Assembly: GCA_964020155.1 (NCBI GenBank)
Contig: OZ026568.1
Span: forward strand, 2,510,320 to 2,574,319
Length of the DNA: 64,000 nucleotides
Source of the DNA: Chondrilla cf. caribensis
Lineage: Eukaryota > Porifera > Demospongiae > Chondrillida > Chondrillidae
Direction of reading: 5' to 3'
Of this stretch, positions 42,794 through 54,504 are shown in pieces. The translations under genes and the position numbers were made by a program. Under the pieces are notes generated by a model. The model saw only the letters and a program-made list of their open reading frames with translations, made no database searches and was not told the DNA's origin. Within the stretch, counting starts at the first letter, position 1; each line of letters starts with the position of its first letter.

Positions 42794-44616
42794 ACAAATA
42801 CACACACACACACACACAATGTACACATACATACATGGAAAAACACATACGTATACATATGTACAGATAGATGTACACATAGTAAAGAGTGAATGCAGAT
42901 ATATGTACATACAAACATGCAGAATAAACACACACACATACAGTACATACTCATAATATGTGAATAAACGCACAAGTCCTACATAGAGAAAATCAGAGCA
43001 CATGTTTACTTCAACTGAACTCACCAATCCCAGACTACATAACTTCTTCCTAGTTTCACTAAACTTGCACTCCTCACAGATTGGATCCTTCCACTTTGCA
43101 CCACTGGTATAGGTACCACCACATACCCTAGTTGCCTGAAGCCTGTTAATGAGCTCATCATCTACTCCACACGGACACTTCACTGTTGCTGTTTCACCAA
43201 TCTCAGTTTGAGGCCAGGTTATGTTGGCTACATTGCTACATGTTTGTTCTTCAAGAGCTGGGCATCCATCTGAATTGACAGCAAGATACTCTCTATAAGT
43301 ATTTTAGTTACAGAATGTCTTTACAGTTCATAAAAACTTGAATACAGGTGGAAAATTCCAGTTTGAGGCTAAGCCATTGCTACAATTGCTCTCAATTATG
43401 ATTGGACAGCCATCTAATGTGTATATAACAATACTGAAAACAGGCCTCACAATGAGGTCAAATACCGATTGGATATTATACAGTACGTACACTGTGAATG
43501 ATTCAATCATCCATTGTACAGTATTTCCCTATTTTGAGATGTACGTGCACATGTCTATAGAATATGAATAATAATTGTTATTGTGTTTAAAGAGAATCAC
43601 TTTTACCAGCAGTGTGTTGACCAGCAACATCACTTATATAGCACCTTAATGACATAAATGTAACTATTAGTAGAATTGTTAGGTATGGTACAAGATTGGC
43701 TGATAACACGTATATCAAAAGATTAAAGTACATACATAATTGCTGGTATGAATAATTATCCATTTATGGAGTTACAAACATGACATTGTGATGTTTTCAT
43801 GTAATCCAAGGTCATGGGGGCATACCAAAGTTTGATGCCATAAGGTTCAACCTCCAAAGCTATCAGATACATCAGCTCACCAAATCTCTCTGATCCACGA
43901 ATATCAAATGAAATTGTTGGAAATTCGTCAGAATATTCTCCAAATAGCATCCTCAAAGGACCTAGAGCAGCATTAGCAATATCAGTACCAGAGGCAGTAT
44001 TATTGTCTGCTAGAAGAGTAACGATCATCTCGTCAAGATTGTCAGCTGCAGGTTTGATGGAGTAGATAGTCAGTTTCATCCCACTGTCTGTCCTCAAGAC
44101 TTTATTCACAGCCGCCAGTTCCAGCTATGGAAAGAATAGCACACACAATTTACGTAATGTTACAGTTTGTATATGTATGTTTGGGGTATATATAAATAAT
44201 ATCATGCATATTTAAAGCCATATAGAATGACTTATGGACAGGTACATGAGATGCTATGCATGTACAGTACATGTTCCTCAATGATTGGCATTGGTACAAA
44301 TTCAAGAGGTTGGACCAAATATGTACATATCTGAAAATAAGTGTCCAATTGAATTATCAGTTAAATTAATTACCCATTCAATAACTTCTTTATTTGACAC
44401 AGATGTGCGCTTATTTCTCCTTTGTCCCTCCTCTCCCAATCCAACCCGAACCTGGGCAAGACCTATCAACAGTGACAAGTAAGTGACATCAAGGCAGAAA
44501 TAGTGAATGATATGCTGAATGCTATTGTGCCTAGCGACCATTGCTATTTGTGAATTGTGTATGTCATGTACGTACACTCATGTCTGGGGAGCTACACACA
44601 AATGCACAAACACATA

Positions 44617-44647
<31 letters not shown>

Positions 44648-44661
44648 CACACACACACACA

Positions 44662-44746
<85 letters not shown>

Positions 44747-47700
44747 TACATACACACAAACATATACACACACAAACATGTGTGTAAAATAGAGTCTTAG
44801 CACGTACTGTACATATGAACACACTATATTATGTAAAATGTGTACATGTACATCAGATGTGTGCACATACATATTACATACACTTCGAGAGTAATTCATG
44901 AACCATACGTACAGTACATACCCAATATCAGCACTCTAGCAATATCGGAGTTGACGGTTCCCCTATCATTCTCAGCCTGACAGTGGTAGACTCCTCTCTC
45001 TTCTGGTGTCATCTCCATGATAGTGTAGCTCTCTCCTACAGCTTGTGGTCCTCCTAGTGCCTCCCCATCTTTAGACCAGGTTACCACCGGATCAGGAATA
45101 CCTCTGGCTTTACACTGGAGAGTGACACGGCTACCTACATTCACATAGGTGTCCTTTGGTTCCTCAGTGATGGAAGGTGGTGTAGCCTTATCACTCACTG
45201 TACACAAGTAGAAACATTTTCAAAATCACACAATGACGACACTACAATGATTTAAATTGCCATTTGAAGGATCAGATCTCCATATTGGAACCAGTATGCA
45301 TATACTAAATACACTGTACATGATGATCATCGTGAAAAATAATTGGCACACAACTGGTGTATGAATAAGGAAGATTCCATCCTAGAGCATTGTAGTTACA
45401 CTTCAAATGACAAAAAGAGTATCAGATTTGCTATAATTATAGTACATACTATCAGCATATGTATTTGTGGAAAAAGTACATGATGAATTACGTACCTCTC
45501 TCACAATGTTTTCCATAGAAAGCCCCAAATTCCACAATAGCACACCTGCACACAGGCTGCCCAACTCCATCAATACACACACCGTCATTAAGGCATGGGG
45601 GAGGAAGTGCCATACATTCATTGCGAGCTGCATATAATGTATAATACAAGACAGAATATAGAGTAGTAAGTTAGGGTAAAGATTTGCACATCACAGGATA
45701 TCCTTAGCAAATCTGAACCACACAAATTCCTCTGGATCAGGGTTCAAATGCATAGCTTTCACACACATAATCATATTCACCTGTTACATTGATCTCAAAG
45801 GTCCAAGATGGCTCTCCTGGAATGGGTGACTCTTTATCGCTGACTGCTCGACATGTGTATGTGGATGAATCTGACAACTGTAATGAGTTGTATCTCAAGG
45901 TGGTTGTACTCTCAAATGTACCATCAACTCCTTCAGTAGTGTTGCCAATAGTGCTCTCTATCACACGTGAGGAACTATTTGTCAGTACAGCACCATTTTT
46001 CAACCATATTATAACAGGAGCAGGGAGACCACTAGCATTGCAGGTCAGATCCACTGGAGTGAACTCCTCCATTGTGAGCACTCCTCCGTGAGTCAGGTTG
46101 GAGATGTTAGAGCTGTTTGACTGGACAGTGATACCAATAATGGCAGGCCTCACTGCAGTGCAGAGGAGTGGATAAACGGCAGGGAGAGTAAGTTGCCATC
46201 TGCCCCCTGATATTATAAAACACTACATATTCTCATGCCATACACATACAATGGTATCACATGACCTGTGATATATGTACTATACATGCAAAACACAGCA
46301 TGTTGGATCACTGGATAGATGCTAATGTACTTTTCCTAATGACTAGTGATTTATATCATGGAAATAATACATTAATAATCCATCAATTCTAAATTGTACT
46401 GCACAAACTAATATATATGTAAGTACATACGTACTACGTACACACACGTAACTACATAAGTTTCAATTATCTCTCGGAATAAATATGTATGCACATTTGG
46501 ACTGCATTGTAAATATGTGTATAGTGGATACATACTGCATTGTAATACACAATCCTGACCTACCCACTACGGTTACTGCAAGGTCTCTTGAATCATTCCC
46601 AAGAAAGTTGACTGCTACACAGCTGTAGGGTCCATCATCTTCAGTGCTCACATTCAGTACCTTCAGACTACTGGTGGTGGTCTTGGCTGTGATCTCTGAT
46701 GTTAGAAGCACTGTACTGTTGGACACATTGGTGTTCAGAATCAACCCTCTGTGATACCATAGGATCCGGGGAGCAGGTTCACCGACAGCTGCACAAGTCA
46801 CACTCAGGACCTCACCAGCCACCACTTCATGAGTAGACGATGGGCCCACAGTGATGACTGGAGGGACTACATACAGAAAATAAAGAGTGAATATTGACAT
46901 TACGCCATATAACATTTCTAATATGTACATAATTATAGAACTCTTAATTGGCAATCCTGCCACATCAAATCTCAGTACGTCACCCAGAAACACAAAACCC
47001 TAAGTGAGGGGAGTTTTCCATTGAAAAAATTAATAGAAGTATAATTTGAAAATGATCAACAAACTAACTTGTAGTGACATGTTAGGTGTAGGCAAGGAGA
47101 TCAAAGGAAAAGTGTATTCACAGATCATGTAATTACTTCCTATTACATACAGTATATGATACCGTATTGCACAATGAAGTTTTCTTTGACAGGTATTGTA
47201 CTAATTAATGGGTGTGTAATTACCATTTTACGCCTTCCATATCAAAAACAACACACTATCAGTATATCATTACTTCTCAACTATTTTTACCTGGTTACTA
47301 TGGTGATAAATTAGAGAACACTTAAATCTGTATTCATTAATGCATGCATTTATCCATAAAGTTGACCTAATGAAGTTAGCATACATACCTCACAATACAA
47401 CACAATACACATTACTTGCTCAGTAAATACATTTATACAGTTGTACCTTGAATGCTACAACATATCTGTACTTCAAGTCAAAGGTACTCACTAATAGTAA
47501 TGATTGACATAGTGTACGTACATGAGGTAGGGACTGTGTGGTATCAGGTGTATGCATGTATTAACCAGGGTACTTACTAAGTAAATTGCACAAGCATACT
47601 GTGTCATACTGTACGTATGTAGGCATATGGTACACCACAGCAACCAATATACGTGGTGCCATCATGATGCTTCATATATAGCAAGGCACATGTAACTCTG

Positions 47701-48204
47701 TATGGATAGTATGAGATATATACGCATACATGTATGTACATATACATAGTATGTAGAGTTATTATATGAACAACATGTCTTAACACGAATGTATGTAAAG
47801 TATGTGTTTACCTTGCACAGTGAGGTATGCTGATGTGGCTTCCTGTCCAAATCTATTGGATACTGAACAATTGTAAACACCCTCATCAAGGCCTGTCACT
47901 TCTGATATCACCAGTACAGACACAGTAGTGTTGGAGGCTATGGAATACTTTGGTCCAGCATTGTCTATCTTCTCTCCATTGAACCTCCAAGTGAAGACTA
48001 GTCTGGGATCACCTGAGGCTGCACACACAAAAGTATGGTTTGTGGAAACCTGTACAGTCTTGTTCTCCAGTAAGGACAGGAACTGGGGAGGCACTACAAT
48101 GACCACATGAGAACACAGCAAAAAGAAAGTGAAAATGTCAAGTCATTAGCATGCAGCTTGCCACAACCATGTCAATTGAAAATTGCATTATAGACCAGCA
48201 TATA

Positions 48205-48243
<39 letters not shown>

Positions 48244-51200
48244 TAAACTTGTATTTAAACCACAGCACAGTGTGTACTTGGCATGTAACAAACCTTCACT
48301 GATGGTCACTGCTATTCTGCTACTGTCTTCTCCTGCACGAGTACTGACAAACACCTCATATAGTCCACCATCAGATGCATTAACATTACCAATTGCCAGA
48401 GTGAGACAATTTGAGGAGAAATTGGACTTAGTGGAGTTGTTTGTACATGGCAAAATTGTTCGACTACTGATACTAGAGAAGTACCAAGTAATGTTGGCAG
48501 TTGGTACAGGTGGATTGGCTTCCAATATGACAAACTCTAAAATCACAGAATGTCCATTTTTCACGAGTTGTTCAGTGGTTCCATTCACAGGCTCAATCAC
48601 TGGAGATACTACAATTGTAGACAACAACGTATCACAACACGAAACACGTAACCCGAGGAAAGTTTGCTATAGTACCAATATGTGTGCAATGTAACAAAAT
48701 AGAGTATACAAAATATTTGCTGTGCACATACATACATATGTACATCTGTACCTCCATGTGTAGTTGTGGTTATAGTTGAACTGTTTCCCAAACTATTGGT
48801 GTAGGCGGCCACATGGATAGTATATGGCCATACCGACAACAGTCCTGAGAATGTTGCAAGGTGATTACTTGCATTGCCAGAAGTCATTACATGGTCCACT
48901 TCAGCATGACTGACGTCGTCAGTGATAACAATAACAAACGAGTCAACAATACCATTGGGGTAGACAGGCTGGCTCCACTCTACTGTTATGTTGTTTGTAG
49001 TCACCCTTGTCAATGTCAAATTTGAAGGAGCAGATGGAGCTGGTCACAAACGAGAAAAAATTAAACAAGAAAAAGAAGTAATACATATCGGCAAATCACA
49101 TTTTGTCACCACCCACAGACTCACCATCTTCCTCTGTTCTAATTGTGACTGTACTCTCTTCTCCACCACCAACACTTGTGAAGGCCTTCACTGAGATGTT
49201 GTACAGTGAGTGAGGTGAGAGACCGGCTACATCAACAGTGTACATTGTACCACTGAGATTCAATGTTTTAACTGCCTCAAAACTGTCTGGTACAGGATTG
49301 ACAGACTCCAACCCTACATAGGACACCTGGTAGCTGAGAATAACTCCATTTGGAGTGAGGGGTGTACTCCATTCCACAGTCAAGGATCTCGATGTCTTGT
49401 TAGTCACTGTGAGGTTTTGGGGTTTGGAAGGATCTGCGGAGTGTGATACACTCAGGGTGTAGTATATATGAAACAAGAAGTCACCATAATATACACATAA
49501 AAATGTAATAGTTTGAGACTGTGGTATGTAAGTATTGAACATACAGTGGATATAAGAAGCTTTTTAGAAGAAATTGGAACAAAATGTAGTTTGTGTTGAG
49601 TGACTGAGCATACATACATTCACTCACAGCTTTCCCCAGTGCGAAATGTAATGGGATCACTGAATGAGGCGGTCCCACGGGAATTCCAAGTACTTATTTT
49701 CAGTATGTACTTCGTGTATGGATCCAGCTCAGTTATGTTAGCTACTGTTGCATTTTTCACATCTTTTAATTTTTCAGATCCACCACTCTGGAGTTTAACA
49801 ATTACGAGGTAAGAGATGGCAGCCACACTCCCTCCATTGGCAGGTGCCTCCCACATCACTGTCACACTATCAGCCCTCACTGATACAACGACTACATTAT
49901 GAGGCCTTGAAGTTGGACCTAAACCATGTATGCAATATTAGGGACATAGGGACACAAGCCATTATGAAAGAAATCTTCAACATTATTATACATACAAGAT
50001 GTAACACATGGTGGGGAAGGTTTTTTGCACAGTAAGCCTGTGCAAGGCCTAAGGTTGACAAAATCATATCACTGGATTTACACCGAACCAACCGAAAATA
50101 GACCGAAGTCTCTATCAGTTGGGAGACCGAAGTCCGATTTTGATGGCAACACATGTATGCATGAGACCTGGTGAAGAGTATCTAAATAAACTTAATCTGA
50201 TCCAAGTGTTATGAATCAGAATGAAGGTTATGGATGTATACTTTATGCTACATCTGTTTCAAGGGCAGAGTGTGAAAGTTTGTGTACCTAAACATGAAAA
50301 CATGTGTTCACTAATTGGATATCAACTCCAAAGTTAGTAAACAGCTAAATCATGTTGTTCACAAAGAGTCAAGTGGGCATAATAGGGATTGCAAAATGGT
50401 GGAGGTTTTGAAAAAAAAATGACCATTTGCAAGGTTTACATCCCAAATACACAGTAGAACTCATGCAGGACTCATATACTTATAATGATCTAGTATGTAG
50501 AATTCGTCTTAATACGTGTATACAGTAGCACAGTTACGTATATCTCACTTTACATACTAGTTGTATATAAACATGTTTACTGTAATAACAAGCCCTGTGC
50601 ATGCAAACAGAACATGTACGTACATGGTACAGTACCTTCGTCACAGCAGGGTCCGCTCCATCCATCCTGACAGATACATACATCATTATCACACGTCCCA
50701 CGGTTACAACTTGCACATTGAATTCTCCTCTCGTTATTGCAAGATGAATACCTTCGATGCTTTGCCACCTCTGGAGCAGCTGGGTATGGAAAAAATTACA
50801 TAATGTTGATATTTTATTTATGGGGGATTGGAAAATGGGGACATTTGAACCATGCTGTACAATGTGTCCTCCTCCTCCCTCCTGGTTGAATTCACACATG
50901 TGGTATTGTATGTTGCATGGGCAGATCAAAGTGCTATGGGTGTGATATCTGTGCTATTTGCACACTCTCCTTTGCTATGTACACTTTGTACTAGTACTAC
51001 AAATTTGTAATTGTTGTGAAAATTTATCAATTTGTTACCTAGCAACCCATTGATCAGCTATAACAACAATGTTGTGTGAGAGTTAGTATACAATTGTATT
51101 TTTTATACAAATACATAAAACATAATAACTAAAGTACCTCTAGCAAGGCTTCACCCTTGTAAACAGTACGTAAGCCAAAGTGTCTGTAATCTGATACAGC

Positions 51201-52766
51201 CCTACCAGAGGTACTTTAGTTATCGCAGACATACATCAGTTGCTATTGTGATAATATGCACACTGGAATACCATACCTTTTAGAATACAGGTTAGGGGCT
51301 TTGCTGAGATCTGCTCAAATCCATCACAGCATTTTTCTACACACACGGTTGACTGTTTGGAGCTGTCAAAAATGCATACATTATAGTATTATACACATTA
51401 TACCACATATAAGTAGTGAAAGGTTACCATATAAACTAAGCGTGTGGCATTCCTACCGAATCACCAACTAACCAACCCATGGACATACTGTACCTACGTA
51501 CATACGTACGTAACTACCTACATACCTACCTACATATTGTACATACATACATACATAGTATACATACATTGATTCATACAAAATACACAAAAAATGTATA
51601 ATTACACATACTATTAATGCACACACACATATGTATGTGCATTCATATGTGCTATATAAGATAGCACTTCACCATCCCTGGATGGATCAATACGCCTCTC
51701 ACACATACACTGTGTATGCAGTATTTTAACTAGTTATCCATACCAATTTTACAACTGCAAAACATGGACTCACTGGTCTACTTCTTTCTCAGACAATGTC
51801 AAGATCATTCGAGAGATGGTATCTCCAAGCACTACATGCCCACAAACACTGTATATGCAAATGAAATACATATGCAGCATGTACTGAAATACTGAGTGAG
51901 AAAGTCCAAGACGTATGTACAGTTGGTAAGATACAGTGTAATCTTCATATCCCATGGCTCGTTGGTTCGGCAAGTTTGCTCGTTCGTTCAGTAAATATTC
52001 TGTGGCTCGTTGGTTTGGCAAGTTTCCTTGTTCGTTCGGTAAGTATCCTGACCCTCGTTGGTTCAGGAAGTACGGGCCACCTCGAAGCCATCTGAATGGG
52101 TTGATAGCAACCTCTAGCTCTTTGAGAATATCGTCTTTCTTCGATGTCGTAAACGAAATCCATCTCAGCTATTCGTACTCACAATTTGAACGGGAAACAT
52201 AATAGTTGTAACCCTCTTGATCGGTACATGGGAGTGTACTAAGCGGATATCAGTTAAATGATATCCCCTCAGTACGTACATTTCCCATGTACCGACCAAA
52301 AGAGGCGTACAACTGTTACATGCATATAGGGTCGCAATACAGTTGACAAGTGTAATATGTGTAACATACGTAATATTTGAGGGAATTTATAATCTGACAT
52401 ATACATGTGAATGATACGAGAACCTATACTACACACTGGCCACATACAATATAGTTACAACTCTATAGCTGGTAGCTTTATGATGAGTTAATGGTTGAGG
52501 TGAAATACATGTAGTTTTTAAGATGTAGTAACACATGTAGTACTACTACATTCAATTGGCTGCATACTACTATGTACCCTATATCGGAGCTTCAGTGTGT
52601 TGTGGAGTACTCACCCTTCCTCTGGTCTATGTGGACACCTGTTATCCGGACATTTACATTTAGTGACAGACTGTTCGGTTATCAGTCCACTATCAGCAGA
52701 TGTTGTCAAGATGATGAAGATCACAAAATAGACAGAAGAGTCTCTGTGGATTCCTCCACCTTTCAT
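36028..52766 (-). CDS. Large adhesion GPCR (EGF-FN3x3-Igx4-EGF-Ig-SEA-like-HormR-GAIN-7TM)
   Basis: Predicted surface receptor of 1,881 aa from 24 phase-consistent exons: 52615-52766 (signal peptide [15 protein letters not shown]), 51277-51362 (Cys-rich [10 protein letters not shown]), 50636-50779 (EGF), 49628-49918, 49125-49433, 48752-49039 (three FN3), 48294-48608, 47812-48093, 46564-46866, 45781-46152 (four Ig), 45496-45627 (EGF), 44922-45197 (Ig), 44374-44462 (RRNKR, furin-type), 43776-44124 (SEA-like), 43025-43269 (Horm[16 protein letters not shown]), 41889-42029, 40325-40419, 39700-40117, 39350-39398 ([14 protein letters not shown]), 38761-38864 ([16 protein letters not shown], cleavage expected before Thr), 38136-38266 (TM1), 37252-37514 (TM2-3), 36937-37003 (TM4), 36028-36772 (TM5-7 and tail). 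FN3, Ig and EGF exons are mostly symmetrical 1-1 modules, which favours exon shuffling. GPS autocleavage and tethered-agonist signalling are inferred from the class. The ligand is unknown, and the order matches no vertebrate subfamily I know. Confidence 0.88.
41541..41715. mobile_element. MITE with GTCCAACTTGCTTAG ends, copy in GPCR intron
   Basis: Left end GTCCAACTTGCTTAGTAAGT and right end ACTTACTAAGCAAGTTGCAC are inverted repeats of about 20 bp around a 135-bp core containing TTGACATAGTGTACATGAG. Confidence 0.78.
42140..42338. mobile_element. MITE with TATCCTGGT ends, copy 3 (diverged)
   Basis: Begins TATCCTGGTATGTGG and contains GTATAGCACAGGTCACCAGA and GGCAGGAAATTTGTAA. It is in an intron of the adhesion GPCR. 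Confidence 0.7.
42592..42820. repeat. AC-rich compound tract with internal duplication
   Basis: CACACACGCGCGCAC-type tracts recur after a roughly 120-bp direct repeat (CATACATCTTATGTACTTCA / CATACATCTCATGTACTTCA), in a GPCR intron. Confidence 0.85.
44620..44755. repeat. (AC)n microsatellite
   Basis: AC tract with CACCAC interruptions between two GPCR exons. Confidence 0.95.
47438..47590. mobile_element. MITE of the GTCCAACTTGCTTAG family (degenerate)
   Basis: Contains TTGACATAGTGTACGTACATG and GGGTACTTACTAAGTAAATT; its left end is eroded. It lies in a GPCR intron. Confidence 0.6.
50022..50155. mobile_element. Interspersed repeat, inverse copy of 9108-9275
   Basis: Reverse-complement copy in a GPCR intron: AAGCCTGTGCAAGGCCTAAG.. 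through GACCGAAGTCTCTATCAG to GACCGAAGTCCGATTTTGAT. Confidence 0.75.
51125..51223. mobile_element. Foldback element related to 30247-30387
   Basis: Ends ATAACTAAAGTACCTCTAG and AGAGGTACTTTAGTTAT are inverted and match the ends of 30247-30387. The central AGCCCGAGGT is lost. It is in a GPCR intron. Confidence 0.7.
51959..52074. repeat. 48-bp tandem repeat, about 2.5 copies
   Basis: Unit starts CTCGTTGGTTCGGCAAGT, in GPCR intron 1. The period is a multiple of three, and on the plus strand it keeps an open frame encoding RWFGKF-type 16-residue repeats. Confidence 0.88.
52212..52313. repeat. Inverted repeat in GPCR intron 1
   Basis: CCTCTTGATCGGTACATGGGA and TCCCATGTACCGACCAAAAGAGG form arms around about 60 bp. 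This is a possible foldback element of another family. Confidence 0.65.
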
Positions 52767-54504
52767 GACCACAACTACAAGTATGTTAATGGGAACAGCA
52801 GTAGTTTTTGGTGTTTATACTGTACACCCAACACACCTGAACACCACCCTTAGAAGGAAAACGTCTGTACATTTAGTATCCTAGTGTGTGTGCACAAACT
52901 ATAGAAAGAGTAATGTACAGGACAAAACAATTAATAAATTGCAACTATCACCTAGTACTGAATATATGTACACTGCAAATACGTATGTATACCTTCATGG
53001 GAAGTGCACAAATACATTTTTCACTGCATTCATCCATTATGCACATATGTATATGCATTAACGAACACAAAAACTAATATATAGCAGTTATAGGCTAGCA
53101 ACAAAACATAAATATAGCAGGAAAATTTGGTGAGTACAATAATCGGCACACTTCCTCATACCACCAAACCACCAAATTAAACCCTGCCAATGTTTCCGGT
53201 TATACAGTATTTGTCATGCAATATACACTTGTATTAACTGTGTATATGTAGGGTCTAAGTACACAACATTGTTCATGTTAGTTAGCAGGTCTTCTACTAC
53301 AATAGAATCCAATGGCTATTTTGATCCAATCCTTCCCATTTGCTGTTACCCAATCTGATTCAGTTACCTGATACTGTAGATAAGGATAGCTATATAGCCA
53401 GGATACATAATATTGTGTGTGTTGGCTCACTCAGTAAACTTGAATCAAGAGGGGAATGGTGAATTCAGAAGCACACAAGTTGTTGTTGCACCGGTTGCAG
53501 ACGCTCCTTCAAATAAATCTTGATCAACATCAATCAATACGTGCTAGTGACAACAGGCCCATGGCACAATCAAACAAATTTGCTGCAGGTCGCCTGTTTA
53601 TATACAAAAGCCATGGTGCATGTGTTGTGAAATACAAGGTGACAGTCGATGATACAATGTCGCACATGAACAAGCAGTCAAGTACTCAATGAAGCCGTGA
53701 AATCATCAATTTGTGAAAAACAATAAACTGATACCATCGGATATATGGGATAGCTACGTACAACACACTTATCCAGCATGGTTACCAAACTTGATACAGG
53801 AAGTAGTCATGTACACACATACCTTCGCATGCCGTCTATCAAATCACAGTCTACAATGTAAAAAGAGAGTGCACATGGAATCCACTCAACAAGAGGCATT
53901 CTCATCCCAAGACTATGATACACTATACATACATACATTACATATATCATAGTATTACATAGACACATGTACTGTACATACTAGAGTAAATTCTTGTCAA
54001 TCTGCCACAATTTGGTTTCCGAAATGTGGTGGATAAACAGGTTTGGTAGATTAACTAATTGCATATTCAGTGGTACTGGGAAATAGCATGCGGCGAATTA
54101 CAAGGTTTAGCAGATAAAGTGGAGATAGATTAAGGGAAATTCATTGTACTTTGTACTACAATGACAATTCAACATTCCTGTCTCAGAAATTGCTCATTCA
54201 CACACCTAAGTGTACACACCAAATGTTATCACTTCAAACAATCTCACAATTGCTATTTGATGAGCTAAAATATGGAGCAAAATCGATGGAAAAATATGAT
54301 TACCTATACAACAATCTTATGGGTGAATCTATGAAACAATGTGTAGAAACATGTCATTTTCTACATACCACCATAACAATTGTAACAATATTATAAAAAT
54401 AATGATAAAAACTTGATACACCACAGACGACACATAATGAAGCTCTGTAGACTATATACATGCCACTGGTGATGTACATGACATCATGTTAAACATGTTT
54501 AGGT
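52767..54504. other. Intergenic region upstream of the adhesion GPCR
   Basis: I see no supported gene. It contains an inverted-repeat element at 53985-54149. A 78-codon frame at 53456-53692 (+) has no recognisable domain or splice context. The proximal GPCR promoter should lie at the left end, but no clear core element is visible. Confidence 0.5.
53985..54149. mobile_element. MITE with TTAATCTGCC ends, copy 2
   Basis: Degenerate copy carrying TCTGCCACAATTTGG, GGTAGATTAACTAATT and AAATTCATTGTA, collinear with 61048-61222. Intergenic. Confidence 0.65.

Noticed and set aside
42383..43183. Overlapping long frames on both strands in a GPCR intron
   Set aside because: Most of the length is AC/GT repeat and a local duplication. 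The only coding part is the HormR exon, 43025-43269.
53456..53692. 78-codon plus-strand frame upstream of the GPCR
   Set aside because: No recognisable domain, no neighbouring exons in phase, and a length expected by chance in this region.
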